64,000 nt of DNA from Gracilibacter sp. BRH_c7a (GCA_001516055.1 LOEZ01000040.1:81103-145102), one strand, 5' to 3'; positions 34,542 to 43,605 are shown, counted from the stretch's first letter. Notes: generated from the letters alone by a model not told the origin. Program-made: numbers and translations.

Positions 34542-35077
34542 GTGTTTTCCATAATTTTGTGCAGGAGCTTTTCTGCCAGACGTTTTTTGGCACAAGCTTC
34601 AGTGGTCAAAGTGATAATGGTATTAATAAGAGTCGGATCATCTAATTCGGAAGATAAAGTATTATTATAGAGATTGGAAAGTTCTTCGTAGGCAGTCTTC
34701 TCGGTATTAAGGAATATATCATAAAAAGCATCATTAGATAGTCCTGAAGCAGCTACTCTGCGAAATAAAGCTTGGATATCTTGAATAGACATAACCTGTT
34801 TAAGATGAAAGATGATTATAAGTATTTTGACTTGATCCCTATTGTACTTTTTTTTACGGGGTTTATTAATTATTCCTGCTTTTACATAATTGTTAATCAT
34901 AGATTTAGTTATGATATTCTCTTTAGAGCTCCTCTTAAAGAATTCATATTCTTGATCGAAGAAGGTTAACAATTGATCCATATAGATATCTATATTAGGG
35001 ATATCTTCATGCTCAACACCTCGATAATCTAAGATATGCTGTCCATCGATAGGTTTGCTCATATTTTCCCGCTCCAT
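34526..35077 (-). CDS. DUF1836 family regulator-like protein
   Basis: This 183-residue protein has a MerR-like helical N-terminal half (ITKSMINNYVKAGIINKPRKKKYNRDQVKILIIIFHLKQVMS), the signature of DUF1836, followed by a helical C-terminal half. DNA binding is inferred from the helix-turn-helix-like part; targets are unknown. The ATG has AGAGGA upstream; a second in-frame ATG five codons later is also possible. It is monocistronic and divergent from the hemolysin III-like gene. Confidence 0.8.
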   Translation of the reverse strand: MERENMSKPIDGQHILDYRGVEHEDIPNIDIYMDQLLTFFDQEYEFFKRSSKENIITKSMINNYVKAGIINKPRKKKYNRDQVKILIIIFHLKQVMSIQDIQALFRRVAASGLSNDAFYDIFLNTEKTAYEELSNLYNNTLSSELDDPTLINTIITLTTEACAKKRLAEKLLHKIMENTKPDK

Positions 35078-35231
35078 TATCTTATTCCTCTTATTCCTAA
35101 TAGTATTATAAAGTAAGTACTAATAATTTCCAAAAAAAATTGAAACCTAGTTGAATAATATACATATTAGATTTACAATAGTGATATAATAACATCTAGT
35201 TAACAATACTACATACAAGGAGAGTAATACT

Positions 35232-35879
35232 ATGTTGATGAGAATCAGAGAGCCTATTAACTCTATGTCACATCTTGTTGGGGCTGTATTGTCCTTGGCT
35301 GGACTTATAATCCTCTTAGTTAGGTCTATTCAAGCTGGTGGTGTAGTTCATCTGTTAGCAGCACTTATTTTTGGCTTAAGCTTGATTCTGCTTTATACCT
35401 CTTCCATGATTTATCACGGGATTGTCTCTAGTGTAGAGGTAATACGGACACTCAGAAAAGTTGATCATTGTATGATCTATGTGCTCATTGCCGGTACATA
35501 TACACCCGTTTGTTTACTAACTCTCCAAGGCAAATTGGGAATAGGCCTTTTAATTGCTGTCTGGTCTCTAGCTATCTTAGGTATAATATTGAAGTTAGTA
35601 TGGTTTGATGCCCCTCGTTGGTTGTATACAGGATTTTATCTCCTTCTTGGATGGCTGGCAGTATTCTTCATCTACCCTATCTCTTTAGCTTTACCAGGTA
35701 AAGGCGTACTCCTGTTGATTTTAGGCGGTCTTCTTTATACCGCAGGATCTGTTTTTTATGCGTTAAAACCTCAGAGACTGAGATTATGGAAGCTGGGGTT
35801 TCATGAGATATTCCATTTATTCATCCTCGGGGGTAGTATTACACACTATCTTTTTGTTTACTATTATGTTCTCTCGTAA
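35232..35879 (+). CDS. Hemolysin III family membrane protein (YqfA/PAQR)
   Basis: This 215-residue protein has seven membrane helices and the conserved histidine/aspartate positions of the HlyIII/PAQR family: EPINSMSHLVGA at the N-terminus, SMIYHG with KVDHCMIYVLIAGTYTP in the middle, and HEIFHLFILGGSITHYLF at the C-terminus. These likely form a zinc-dependent hydrolase site in the membrane. AAGGAG precedes the ATG. Cytolytic activity should not be assumed from the family name. It meets the next gene tail to tail with no gap. Confidence 0.92.
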   Translation: MLMRIREPINSMSHLVGAVLSLAGLIILLVRSIQAGGVVHLLAALIFGLSLILLYTSSMIYHGIVSSVEVIRTLRKVDHCMIYVLIAGTYTPVCLLTLQGKLGIGLLIAVWSLAILGIILKLVWFDAPRWLYTGFYLLLGWLAVFFIYPISLALPGKGVLLLILGGLLYTAGSVFYALKPQRLRLWKLGFHEIFHLFILGGSITHYLFVYYYVLS

Positions 35880-36128
35880 TCATTCATCAAGCATTTTTTG
35901 AAGTTGATCGTTTAGTATCTGTCCATTTCTTTGATAGGATTGGATATCTATTCGTTCAAGTACTTTTAAGTACTGTCCATGCGCCCACATAGCCATCTGA
36001 AGATCATTGTTGTTTAGAAAATCCATACACTCTCCAAGCCATAGCACAGCATAATTGGTATCATTTTCAAGCTTGGTCTTAAGTGTATCCATTGTTTCGA
36101 TAAATTGGTCAAGATCCTTACTGCTCAT
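35880..36128 (-). CDS. Small helical protein, 82 residues, unknown
   Basis: This soluble, probably all-helical protein contains two Trp-Leu/Met patches (YAVLWLGECMDFLNN and MAMWAHGQYLKVLERI) and no recognised motif. GGAGGTAA precedes the ATG, so translation is likely. It lies downstream of ccdA-tlpA on the same strand but is separated by a hairpin, so it probably has its own promoter. Confidence 0.7.
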   Translation of the reverse strand: MSSKDLDQFIETMDTLKTKLENDTNYAVLWLGECMDFLNNNDLQMAMWAHGQYLKVLERIDIQSYQRNGQILNDQLQKMLDE

Positions 36129-36165
36129 TTATTGTTACCTCCTATAAAATTTGGTTTTACTCCAA

Positions 36166-36194
36166 ACAACCACCTTTTGTAAATAGGTGGTTGT
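36166..36194 (-). terminator. Hairpin terminator after ccdA-tlpA
   Basis: A perfect 10-bp stem (ACAACCACCT and complement) with a 9-base loop. On the minus strand it is followed by TTTGG, a short T-run. Confidence 0.6.
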
Positions 36195-36240
36195 AGTTAT
36201 TATATTTACATGTAAATTTGCATGTGAATATTAGTCGGGA

Positions 36241-36771
36241 CTAGAGTTTTTCTATATAGGACAGCATTTGATCCTTTGTTAGTAATCCTACCCTTTGGGC
36301 TCTGATTTTTCCTTCTTTATCGATAAAGACCGATACAGGGATTGAATTAACTTTATAAAGTCTAGATGCTTTCATATCAGGATCTAGGAGGACAGAGAAG
36401 CTAAAGCCATTGTTATCTATATATTTTCCAACAACGTTTTGGTTCTCTCCGACATTAACGGCCAAAATAACTAAATCTTTATCTGCATATTCGCGGTGAA
36501 TAGCTTCTATATCGGGCATTTCTTGTTTGCAAGGGCCACACCAGGATGCCCAAAAATTGAGATAGACATTTTTCTGTCCCCGATAGTCTGACAGATTTAC
36601 AGTGTTACCATCCAAATCTGTTAATGAAAAGTCTGGTGCTAAATCTATCTTGCTAGAGTTTGGGGGCACTGGATTATCAGTTGCCGGTGGATCACCTAAT
36701 GGGTAAAACAGTAAAGAATAGATTACCAATCCTGCCAATAAAGCTAGAAGACCTAGAATAACTCTTTTCAC
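36241..36771 (-). CDS. Membrane-anchored TlpA/ResA-like thiol-disulfide oxidoreductase
   Basis: This 176-residue protein has an N-terminal membrane anchor (residues ~4-26) and an extracytoplasmic thioredoxin fold with active site WASWCGPCKQE and the cis-Pro SIPVSVF. ResA/TlpA proteins reduce disulfides outside the membrane, often for cytochrome c maturation. It lies 22 bases after ccdA, which would supply electrons from cytoplasmic thioredoxin, so the two form a transmembrane thiol-reduction pair. GGAGGA precedes the ATG. Confidence 0.92.
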   Translation of the reverse strand: MKRVILGLLALLAGLVIYSLLFYPLGDPPATDNPVPPNSSKIDLAPDFSLTDLDGNTVNLSDYRGQKNVYLNFWASWCGPCKQEMPDIEAIHREYADKDLVILAVNVGENQNVVGKYIDNNGFSFSVLLDPDMKASRLYKVNSIPVSVFIDKEGKIRAQRVGLLTKDQMLSYIEKL

Positions 36772-36793
36772 AGAAATCCTCCTTTTTCTAATC

Positions 36794-37495
36794 TTATAGG
36801 AAATTGAAGTTCAGATAGCTTCCTAAAACAACAATTTTATTGGTATAGACGAGGATACCAGTAATTATTAATAGAATCCCGCTGATTATGGAAACTGCTT
36901 GAATATATTTTGAGAACTTTTTAAAGTAATAAGTAAAACTACCTATAGCTAAAGCAGTAAGCAAGAACGGGATAGCCATTCCTAAGGAGTAGAACGTTAA
37001 GAGTAAAACACCATTCCAGATTGTATCGAGGCTGCTTGCATATAATAAGATCGAAGATAATATAGGTCCAATACATGGAGTCCAGCCGGTAGCAAAAGCC
37101 ATACCTACAAAGACCGGACCTAATCGGCTTTTTTCTGCGAATGGAATCAATCTTTTTTCTTGGTAAAGCCAGCTTATCTTAAGCAGCCCTGTCAAATGAA
37201 TACCCATTAGTATAATGAAGAGGCCAGCTACCTTTCTCAGTATATAGTTATACTCAGCAAACAGCTGCCCAATTGTACTGGCAGAGGCACCCATTATGAT
37301 GAAAATCAAAGAAAACCCTATGACGAACCCAGTTGCTTTAATCATCAGAACAGCACGCGCTTTATCAGTAGTCATCTCGCTTACGGCATTACCGGTTAGA
37401 TAACTTAGATAAGCGGGTATAAGAGGAAGGATGCATGGTGAAAGAAAAGATAATAGTCCTGCCATAAATGCTAAGGCCAGAGATACATTTGTCAT
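36794..37495 (-). CDS. ccdA: Cytochrome c biogenesis protein CcdA, thiol electron carrier
   Basis: This ~233-residue protein has six membrane helices and the two paired cysteines of the CcdA family, one in GLLSFLSPCILPLIPAYLSYLTG (first helix) and one in ATGWTPCIGPILSSIL (fourth helix). It carries reducing power from the cytoplasm to the outside. The ATG at 37495 is used; a TTG three codons upstream is possible. It is first in an operon with the TlpA-like gene. Confidence 0.93.
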   Translation of the reverse strand: MTNVSLALAFMAGLLSFLSPCILPLIPAYLSYLTGNAVSEMTTDKARAVLMIKATGFVIGFSLIFIIMGASASTIGQLFAEYNYILRKVAGLFIILMGIHLTGLLKISWLYQEKRLIPFAEKSRLGPVFVGMAFATGWTPCIGPILSSILLYASSLDTIWNGVLLLTFYSLGMAIPFLLTALAIGSFTYYFKKFSKYIQAVSIISGILLIITGILVYTNKIVVLGSYLNFNFL

Positions 37496-37581
37496 TAAGC
37501 ACAAGAACCTACTTTCTATTATTTGGCATACTATTATTATAATTGATAACGAAAATTATTCCTACACTGAAATTAGATGAA

Positions 37582-37821
37582 TTACAAATCGGTCCCTAGT
37601 GCTGGAACAGCACTATATTCTTCCCAATACCTGCATAAACCACAGTACATGAAAGCTTTATAAGTATGGATATTCATATAGCCTATGTATTTAAGGAATA
37701 CTCCACAAGCTGGACATAGTTCACTGATAATATAACTTTCATCTATGGGGTTATAAAATGGTTTATATCTCTCTGCCTTTAAACCTCTCTCTATTTCAGG
37801 AAAACTTTTCCACTTATACAT
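37582..37821 (-). CDS. Small zinc-ribbon-like protein, 79 residues
   Basis: Two cysteine pairs, CPAC (~36-39) and CGLC (~60-63), are spaced as in a zinc ribbon, within a Tyr-rich hydrophilic protein. GGAGG precedes the ATG. Family unknown; metal binding is inferred. It lies upstream of ccdA on the same strand, 86 bases away. Confidence 0.65.
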   Translation of the reverse strand: MYKWKSFPEIERGLKAERYKPFYNPIDESYIISELCPACGVFLKYIGYMNIHTYKAFMYCGLCRYWEEYSAVPALGTDL

Positions 37822-38122
37822 AATTGTTTACCTCCAAAAGTTGATTGTTACTACTATAATATTCCAATAATTAACACCCGTTATTCGATAATGACATTTG
37901 AAGTCCAACAAAAATATTATTGTTGGAAAAAATTACTTATTTGAGAGTTACTAATTAAGTTTTCCAAGGAGTTTTGACTATTAATAGAGAATTAATGGGA
38001 TACGGGTTAGGAAGCCTTTCATTAATCATTCATTATGTAAAATAATGGGTTGGAAGGTATGTCTGCAGGTGGTAAGATTATTACCAGAAGCAATGTCATT
38101 AAAGAATTTAAGGAGTGGTTAT
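37822..38122. other. 301-bp region between divergent genes
   Basis: AT-rich and likely to hold the divergent promoters. A 27-codon frame at 38059 has a ribosome-like site too close to its ATG. No riboswitch or clear operator was seen. Confidence 0.4.
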
Positions 38123-38887
38123 ATGAGATATGTTCGGTTTGAAACAAGAGCCGGGGAAAAAAAGTATGGTGTTCTAAGTGATGATAAGATTAAAGTAATT
38201 CAAGGGAGTATATTTGAAGATCACAGCATAACTGAAGAAGCTTACCCTCTGTATACAGTCAAACTATTAGCTCCTGTAGAACCGACAAAGATCCTTTGTA
38301 TCGGCTTAAACTACGTAGATCATGCTAAAGAATTTGGCAAACCTGTTCCGGATGAACCATTACTTTTCCTCAAGCCCTCTACCAGTGTAATAGGCCCAGA
38401 AGAAAAAATTATTTATCCTCCTCAGACTCAGAATCTTCATTATGAAGTAGAACTAGCTATTGTTATCGGTAGAACAGCAAAGAATATAAAAAGGGCTGAA
38501 GCCTTAGAATATGTTTTTGGCTATACGGTAGGTAACGATATCACCGCCCGTGATCTTCAGAGTACAGATAGTCAATGGTCCAGAGCTAAAGGTTTTGATA
38601 CATTTTGCCCGTTAGGACCTTGGATTGAGACAGAAATTAATAATCAAGATAACCTTGATATTAAGCTCTACTTGAATGGAGAAGTAAAACAGAACTCTAA
38701 TACCAATAACCTTGCTTTCAAGTGTGCTGATTTAATTGAATACCTTTCGGCCATTATGACTTTGCTACCGGGAGATGTGATATTAACCGGGACACCTGGA
38801 GGCATCGGATCAATGCAGCCAGGGGATAAAGTGGAAGCTTATGTAGAGAAGATAGGAACATTAACGAACACGATAGCTTTACCATAA
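38123..38887 (+). CDS. Fumarylacetoacetate hydrolase family protein
   Basis: This 254-residue enzyme is of the FAH/HpaG/YcgM class. The metal and catalytic block LHYEVELAIVIGRTAKNI, VFGYTVGNDITARDLQ and GDVILTGTPGGIG are all present. Members hydrolyse, decarboxylate or tautomerise acylpyruvates or oxaloacetate. The exact substrate cannot be told. The ATG after AAGGAG was chosen; a longer frame adds 26 residues with no support. It is monocistronic and ends at a strong terminator. Confidence 0.9.
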   Translation: MRYVRFETRAGEKKYGVLSDDKIKVIQGSIFEDHSITEEAYPLYTVKLLAPVEPTKILCIGLNYVDHAKEFGKPVPDEPLLFLKPSTSVIGPEEKIIYPPQTQNLHYEVELAIVIGRTAKNIKRAEALEYVFGYTVGNDITARDLQSTDSQWSRAKGFDTFCPLGPWIETEINNQDNLDIKLYLNGEVKQNSNTNNLAFKCADLIEYLSAIMTLLPGDVILTGTPGGIGSMQPGDKVEAYVEKIGTLTNTIALP

Positions 38888-38924
38888 GGATAATTTGGTT
38901 ATCGTACTACTGTTAATCGAACAA

Positions 38925-38970
38925 AAAAAGAGGGCGTAGCGAAACTTAAGTTTCGCTACGCCCTCTTTTT
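38925..38970. terminator. Long bidirectional terminator
   Basis: A near-perfect palindrome of about 20 bp per arm (AAAAAGAGGGCGTAGCGAAA and complement) around CTTAAG, ending in TTTTT. It separates the FAH-family gene from the convergent TlpA lipoprotein gene. Confidence 0.92.
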
Positions 38971-39044
38971 AAATAGATAGAGCCGTAAAAGCACTGTACG
39001 AGTAGATATCTATGTGAGTCTGCAACTACCCGAGAAAAAATATG

Positions 39045-39551
39045 TTATTGAAGCTTACCTATCGCTTTTCTCATTTCTTCTTCGGTCATAAGCCCTTCTT
39101 TTTTAGTAACGATTTTTCCTTCTTTATTAATAAAGAAGGAGACAGGGATAGAAGCAGTCTTGTACTGACGTGCTACTTCCATTTCTAAATCCATTAAAAC
39201 GGGAAAGGTATAACCATTAGTTTTCATGTATTCCTCAACTGTAGCCTTGTCTTCACCTGTATTAACTGTAAGGATGACTAAACCCTTATCTTTATTTTCT
39301 TGATAGATCTTTTCAATGGCTGGCATCTCTTGGACACATGGTTCACACCAAGAAGCCCAGAAGTTTAAATAAATGTTTTCATCCTGATAGTCAGAGAGGG
39401 CTACCATATCGCCGTTAAAATCAGGAAGAGTAAAGTCCTTGGCTTCTTGTTTAAAGCCTAGAGCAGAACATCCGCTCATGAGTAGGGCGATGCAAACAAG
39501 AACTAGAAGTATTGTCATTATTCTAGAATGGCTTGCTATTGCTGTTCTCAT
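39045..39551 (-). CDS. TlpA-like thiol-disulfide oxidoreductase lipoprotein
   Basis: This 168-residue lipoprotein has lipobox LMSGC (~C28) and a thioredoxin fold with active site WASWCEPCVQEMP and cis-Pro SIPVSFF. It is a paralogue of the TlpA-like protein 2.3 kb upstream but is lipid-anchored, not helix-anchored. GGAGG precedes the ATG. It lies downstream of the flavodiiron gene on the same strand with a 57-base gap and could be co-transcribed with it. Confidence 0.9.
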   Translation of the reverse strand: MRTAIASHSRIMTILLVLVCIALLMSGCSALGFKQEAKDFTLPDFNGDMVALSDYQDENIYLNFWASWCEPCVQEMPAIEKIYQENKDKGLVILTVNTGEDKATVEEYMKTNGYTFPVLMDLEMEVARQYKTASIPVSFFINKEGKIVTKKEGLMTEEEMRKAIGKLQ

Positions 39552-39608
39552 TATTAATATTCCTCCATGAAAATACTACTTTCAAAACCTCAGTAAGGAT
39601 TAACTCTG

Positions 39609-40772
39609 TCAAACAATTTTATTCTCTAATTCATCCATTATCTTTTCTAGCTGTTCTTCATCTGGGATATACTGAATTCGGATATTCTCCAAGGTATCAA
39701 AGCCGCATTCTTTCAAGTATTGTTCTACTTGTCCTATACTCTGACCGCTCCAACCGTAGGAGCCAAAAGCAAGGCCTATCCTATTTTTGGGTGCCAGGCC
39801 TCTAAGATAAGTCAAGAAGCTAGCGACGTTAGGCATTAGATTATTATTAAGAGTTGGTGATCCTACACAAATATACTTGGCAGTTTGGACTTCTGTCATA
39901 ATATCAGAGATGTGATTATCTTTTAGACCCATTGACCTAGTTTTATAGCCTTTGTTTTCAAAAGCACTGACAATCTTCTCCGCAATTATCTCAGTGGAAT
40001 GCCACATGGTATCATAGACTATGACAGCTTTATCTTCGGTAATATTAGCACACCATTTATCATATTCACTAAGAATAGCCGGCAGGTTGGAACGCCAAAT
40101 AATCCCGTGACTAGGAGCTATAATATCTAATTCCAGATTAGCCAAGGCATCGAGGGCTTTTTTTACTTGGGTACCGAAGGGCAATACAATATTGGCATAA
40201 TACTTTTGGGCTTCTTCCATGATTATTCCGAGAGGAAGCTGATCATCAAACCTTTCTGAAGATGCAATATGTTGTCCAAAAGCATCATTGGAAAATAGAA
40301 TCTTCTCTTCAGGAAGATAAGTCACCATGTTATCCGGCCAATGTACCATTGGAGTATGGACAAAAGTTAGGTTCCGTTTTCCAATATTCAATACTTCTCC
40401 TGTTTTGGTAACTTGAAAGTTCCAATCTTCCTTATAATGTGCTTTGAGACCTTTTTCTCCGTTAGGAGTGGTCAAGATGGCAGCTTTTTTAGCTATGGCC
40501 AATATTTCAGGGAGACTCCCGGAATGATCAGGCTCAACATGATTGGAGATAACATAATCTATATCTGCTGGGTCAATTATTTCTGATATGCGCTCTAGCA
40601 TTTCGTCAACTAAGTGATATTTCACAGTATCAATTAAAGTAATCTTTTCATCAATAATCAGAAATGCATTGTATGTAGTTCCACGCTGAGTAAGATAACC
40701 ATGGAAGTTTCTTATGTTCCAGTCAATAGCTCCTACCCAATAGATATTATCTTTTAGCTTGATAGGTTTCAT
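39609..40772 (-). CDS. fprA: Flavodiiron protein (O2/NO reductase)
   Basis: This 387-residue enzyme has an N-terminal metallo-beta-lactamase-like di-iron domain (~1-245) with HVEPDHSGS, a later His ligand in TPMVHWPDN and an acidic ligand in FSNDAFG, then a flavodoxin domain with FMN loops YDTMWHSTE and GSYGWSGQS. Such proteins reduce O2 to water or NO to N2O in the cytoplasm of anaerobes, taking electrons from rubredoxin. Length is normal. A weak ribosome site (GAGGTGAT) precedes the ATG. Confidence 0.95.
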   Translation of the reverse strand: MKPIKLKDNIYWVGAIDWNIRNFHGYLTQRGTTYNAFLIIDEKITLIDTVKYHLVDEMLERISEIIDPADIDYVISNHVEPDHSGSLPEILAIAKKAAILTTPNGEKGLKAHYKEDWNFQVTKTGEVLNIGKRNLTFVHTPMVHWPDNMVTYLPEEKILFSNDAFGQHIASSERFDDQLPLGIIMEEAQKYYANIVLPFGTQVKKALDALANLELDIIAPSHGIIWRSNLPAILSEYDKWCANITEDKAVIVYDTMWHSTEIIAEKIVSAFENKGYKTRSMGLKDNHISDIMTEVQTAKYICVGSPTLNNNLMPNVASFLTYLRGLAPKNRIGLAFGSYGWSGQSIGQVEQYLKECGFDTLENIRIQYIPDEEQLEKIMDELENKIV

Positions 40773-40884
40773 ATCTGATAATCACCTCATAAACCTTTAT
40801 TTGTAAAAATTTGCTTATTTGATATTATAACATTTTTTATTCCAAGAGTCTTGAAAGGGGATGTAAAAATGTTAGACTTCAGAA

Positions 40885-41616
40885 TTAAGATACACCTTTG
40901 AATGGACGGACCTTAGCTTCCAAGCTAAAGAGGAAGGGGTAATTCTTACTCAAGTGTTCTAGATAACTCAACCATTCTATAATGAGTTGTCTATATATCC
41001 GATTAATATCACCGGCTAGGTGTTCAAAATCGGTTTCTGAGAGATTTCCACTTGAAGTTCTATTTATAAGCTCTTCAGACAGATGGAAAGTAGCTAGCAA
41101 CAGATTGGTGAAAGACTCATCCTCCAAGAGATTAGGGTTTTGTAGAAGCTGAACCATAAAATCTCTTTTTTTGAGAAGCAATTCATGAACATCATCAAAG
41201 CTGCATGTTATACCTATCTCAAAATTAGTACTTCTGATTCTTTCCTTCGCTAGTTGGAAAGATTGGAGCGTCCACTTGTCTGTAATGACGAGTTGTTGGT
41301 CAAGATCCTGAACGTTCTGACAGAAGACCGATAGCTGAGTTAGTAATTGCTTGCCAATCTCAGTATAAAAAACCCCTATAATCATATTCTTCTTACGTGC
41401 ATTAATCTTGTGTTCTCTAAGAGCAAGCAAATTATCTAGCAAGAGTGTAGTGAAGATTACGTATATAGGAAGGAAAGCTAAATTAAGGATAAAACTATCC
41501 AAGATATACTCTAATTCTCCGGAATATAAATAATAAATAAAATATAACATGAAAGAGATTGCCAAGAAAAGAAGGATTATCCACCTGTTAGCATAATGTT
41601 TCTTCAGATTCATCAT
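40885..41616 (-). CDS. Membrane-anchored protein of unknown function
   Basis: This 243-residue protein has two membrane helices near the N-terminus (~12-30 and ~38-62) and a ~175-residue cytoplasmic helical domain with charged heptads. I do not recognise a family. AGGAGGAA precedes tandem ATG codons; either could be used. It is divergent from the Panacea-domain gene, with the two starts 178 bases apart. Confidence 0.7.
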   Translation of the reverse strand: MMNLKKHYANRWIILLFLAISFMLYFIYYLYSGELEYILDSFILNLAFLPIYVIFTTLLLDNLLALREHKINARKKNMIIGVFYTEIGKQLLTQLSVFCQNVQDLDQQLVITDKWTLQSFQLAKERIRSTNFEIGITCSFDDVHELLLKKRDFMVQLLQNPNLLEDESFTNLLLATFHLSEELINRTSSGNLSETDFEHLAGDINRIYRQLIIEWLSYLEHLSKNYPFLFSLEAKVRPFKGVS

Positions 41617-41794
41617 TTATAGCTCATTCCTCCTATATAAAAACAATAAACTAAAAACCTCTTCAATTATAAAGCGAAATACATAAATAATCCATTCTTT
41701 ATAGGCCTTCGATTTTCTTGGATAAATGAAGCAAAGCAGGCATATGTATTACAAAGCACTTCTTCATTTAGACTTGAAAAACGGAGGAGAGATA

Positions 41795-42262
41795 ATGATT
41801 TATAAGATTGCCAATGCTATGCTAACCTTTGATTCTATATCTAGACCAAAGTTACAGAAGCTTTGTTATTATGCCTATGCTTGGTATATTACTTTCTTCG
41901 GAGAGAGATTGGTGAGTCAACTCTTTATGGCTGGCGAGCAAGGACCAATATGTCTTGAACTAGAGGCAAAATATCAGGAATTTGAACAAGAGCCGATTCC
42001 CAAGATAGGAAAAAAGCTCTCGGAAATTATTCCCGATGTAGAATTGAGAGAGTTTCTTAAAGCTATCTATGATGCTCATGGAGAATTAACTGATGAACAG
42101 CTTGAAACAATGGCCTGCATGGAAGATCCTTGGATAAATGCTAGAAATAGAGAAGGGGAACTAAGCTGTATCTATGTGGATGAAGAAATCATTGAATGGC
42201 AGACTGCAAAAGTATTAAGAGAATTAAAGAGTGAGAATATTTACTCGATATATAATATCTAA
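41795..42262 (+). CDS. Panacea-domain (DUF4065, SocA-like) protein
   Basis: This 155-residue protein has the DUF4065 pattern: IANAMLTFDSISRPKLQKLCYYAYAW at the N-terminus, ERLVSQLFMAGEQGPICLELEA in the middle and a late helical tail. Related proteins (SocA, GepA) act as antitoxins or proteolysis adaptors, usually with a toxin gene beside them. Here no short toxin frame is visible on the same strand, and it is followed by its own terminator. The ATG after GGAGGAGA was chosen; the upstream in-frame ATG adds 23 residues without support. Confidence 0.82.
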   Translation: MIYKIANAMLTFDSISRPKLQKLCYYAYAWYITFFGERLVSQLFMAGEQGPICLELEAKYQEFEQEPIPKIGKKLSEIIPDVELREFLKAIYDAHGELTDEQLETMACMEDPWINARNREGELSCIYVDEEIIEWQTAKVLRELKSENIYSIYNI

Positions 42263-42280
42263 TATAGCTAATATGTAGAT

Positions 42281-42317
42281 AAAAAAGCACCCGAAACGAA
42301 GTTTCGGGTGCTTTTTT
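42281..42317 (+). terminator. Terminator of the Panacea-domain gene
   Basis: A perfect 17-bp stem (AAAAAAGCACCCGAAAC and complement) with loop GAA, ending in TTTTTT. Confidence 0.92.
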
Positions 42318-42461
42318 GCTCTTTGTGACTTTTGTACTTATAATTACATGCTCTATAGAACTATAATTATGGTGAACTAAATATTATCTTTCACATGCTT
42401 AAAAAAGCGTGGGTGTTATTGACTTATAGTGGGATAAATTATTTGAAAAGGAGTCTTTTTG

Positions 42462-42989
42462 ATGGAAGGTAAATGGCCGTGGGTCAAAGCTGCAATTGCC
42501 TTGGGTGTTCTGAATATTATCATCTTTTTTTCAGCACACACTTTAGGGACAACAACTTTTTATGCTCAAACTACAGGATATATCACGAGTTTCTTCTTCC
42601 CGAACTGGTTTTCAGGTAGTGTTTGGACCCAAGGAACTTGTGGAGGAGATACCACGTTAAGCGTTGGTTGGCAATGGCTCTTTGTTCTAGGTTTGTTTAT
42701 CGGAGCTTTAGTAGCCAACAGAACCAGTAAACCCAGGATTGAAAAAGAGAACATTCCACCAATGTGGGTGGAAAGATTCGGAGATAATCCTAAACTAAGA
42801 TACACAGTAGCGTTTATTGGTGGGTTTCTTCTACTATTTGGAGCTAGACTTGCCGGAGGATGTACCAGCAGTCATGTCATCAGTGGAATGAGCCAAATGG
42901 CGGTCAGTGGGATTGTTTTCGGAATGGCTGTCTTTGCTTCCGGTATCCCAACTGCTCTACTGCTTTATAGAGGAGGGAAAACGAGATGA
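42462..42989 (+). CDS. YeeE/YedE-type sulfur transporter, first half
   Basis: This ~175-residue membrane protein has four to five helices and the family motif GGCTSSHVISGMSQ with a conserved cysteine. In YeeE/YedE (TsuA-like) transporters such cysteines relay thiosulfate or sulfane sulfur through the membrane. Here the protein is split: this gene carries the first half and the next, overlapping by 4 bases, the second. The ATG lies 9 bases after AAGGAG. Split pairs of this kind are common and are probably functional as heterodimers. Confidence 0.88.
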   Translation: MEGKWPWVKAAIALGVLNIIIFFSAHTLGTTTFYAQTTGYITSFFFPNWFSGSVWTQGTCGGDTTLSVGWQWLFVLGLFIGALVANRTSKPRIEKENIPPMWVERFGDNPKLRYTVAFIGGFLLLFGARLAGGCTSSHVISGMSQMAVSGIVFGMAVFASGIPTALLLYRGGKTR

Positions 42990-43543
42990 ACTCTATTCTT
43001 GCTATAGTATTTGGAATAATGTTTGGCTTCATTTTACAAAGAGTTGGAGCCTTAGAGTATAAAAATATTTTAAAAACTTTACGGTTAATCGATATGCGGA
43101 TTGCTAAGTTTATGTTTCTTTCAATAGGAGTATCTGCGCTGGGACTTTTCCCACTTCGAGCAATGGGTTTAATCAGATTACAGTTAATCGATTTTAACCT
43201 TGTCGGAACCTTAATTGGTGGACTTATCTTTGGCGTTGGATTTGCTTTATCAGGTTACTGTCCAGGTACAAGTATTGGTGCTTGGGCTGAGGGCAAAAAA
43301 GATGCTGGATTTGTAATACTTGGCGGAATCTTTGGGGTGTTGGGATTTACCATAGTTCAAGGGAGTATTGGCGGCACTCTAGAAAAATTCAATTATGGAC
43401 GAATGATGCTTGGTGACTTTTTCGCACTCAACGACTTAGTATTAGCTGCTGTATATGCTATTGCTATAATCCTGATAGTTTATGCTGTAGAGAAGATCGA
43501 GGTAAATTTAAAACAAAAGAAAAGTCAAGGAATTGATTGTTAA
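42986..43543 (+). CDS. YeeE/YedE-type sulfur transporter, second half
   Basis: This 185-residue membrane protein has about five helices and the second family motif, GYCPGTSIGAWAEGKKDA. Its ATG overlaps the stop of the first-half gene by 4 bases (ATGA), so the two are translated together and likely assemble. It ends at a terminator. The rhodanese lipoproteins at the start of the window may act in the same sulfur chemistry but are 40 kb away. Confidence 0.88.
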   Translation: MNSILAIVFGIMFGFILQRVGALEYKNILKTLRLIDMRIAKFMFLSIGVSALGLFPLRAMGLIRLQLIDFNLVGTLIGGLIFGVGFALSGYCPGTSIGAWAEGKKDAGFVILGGIFGVLGFTIVQGSIGGTLEKFNYGRMMLGDFFALNDLVLAAVYAIAIILIVYAVEKIEVNLKQKKSQGIDC

Positions 43544-43573
43544 CGTCTCCTGAAACTCCTTCCTTCTATATTA

Positions 43574-43605
43574 GATAGCAAGCCTTTTGGCTTGCTATCC
43601 TTGTT
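43574..43605 (+). terminator. Terminator of the YeeE/YedE pair
   Basis: A perfect 11-bp stem (GATAGCAAGCC and complement) with loop TTTT followed by CTTGTTTT. Confidence 0.85.

Noticed and set aside
38059..38142. 27-codon frame starting at ATG before the FAH-family gene
   Set aside because: The only ribosome-like sequence is next to the ATG, too close, and it overlaps the real start of the FAH-family gene.
42462..43543. Frameshift splitting one YeeE/YedE gene
   Set aside because: The second half has its own ATG overlapping the first stop as ATGA, and both halves are complete with family motifs, so a natural two-gene form is more likely.
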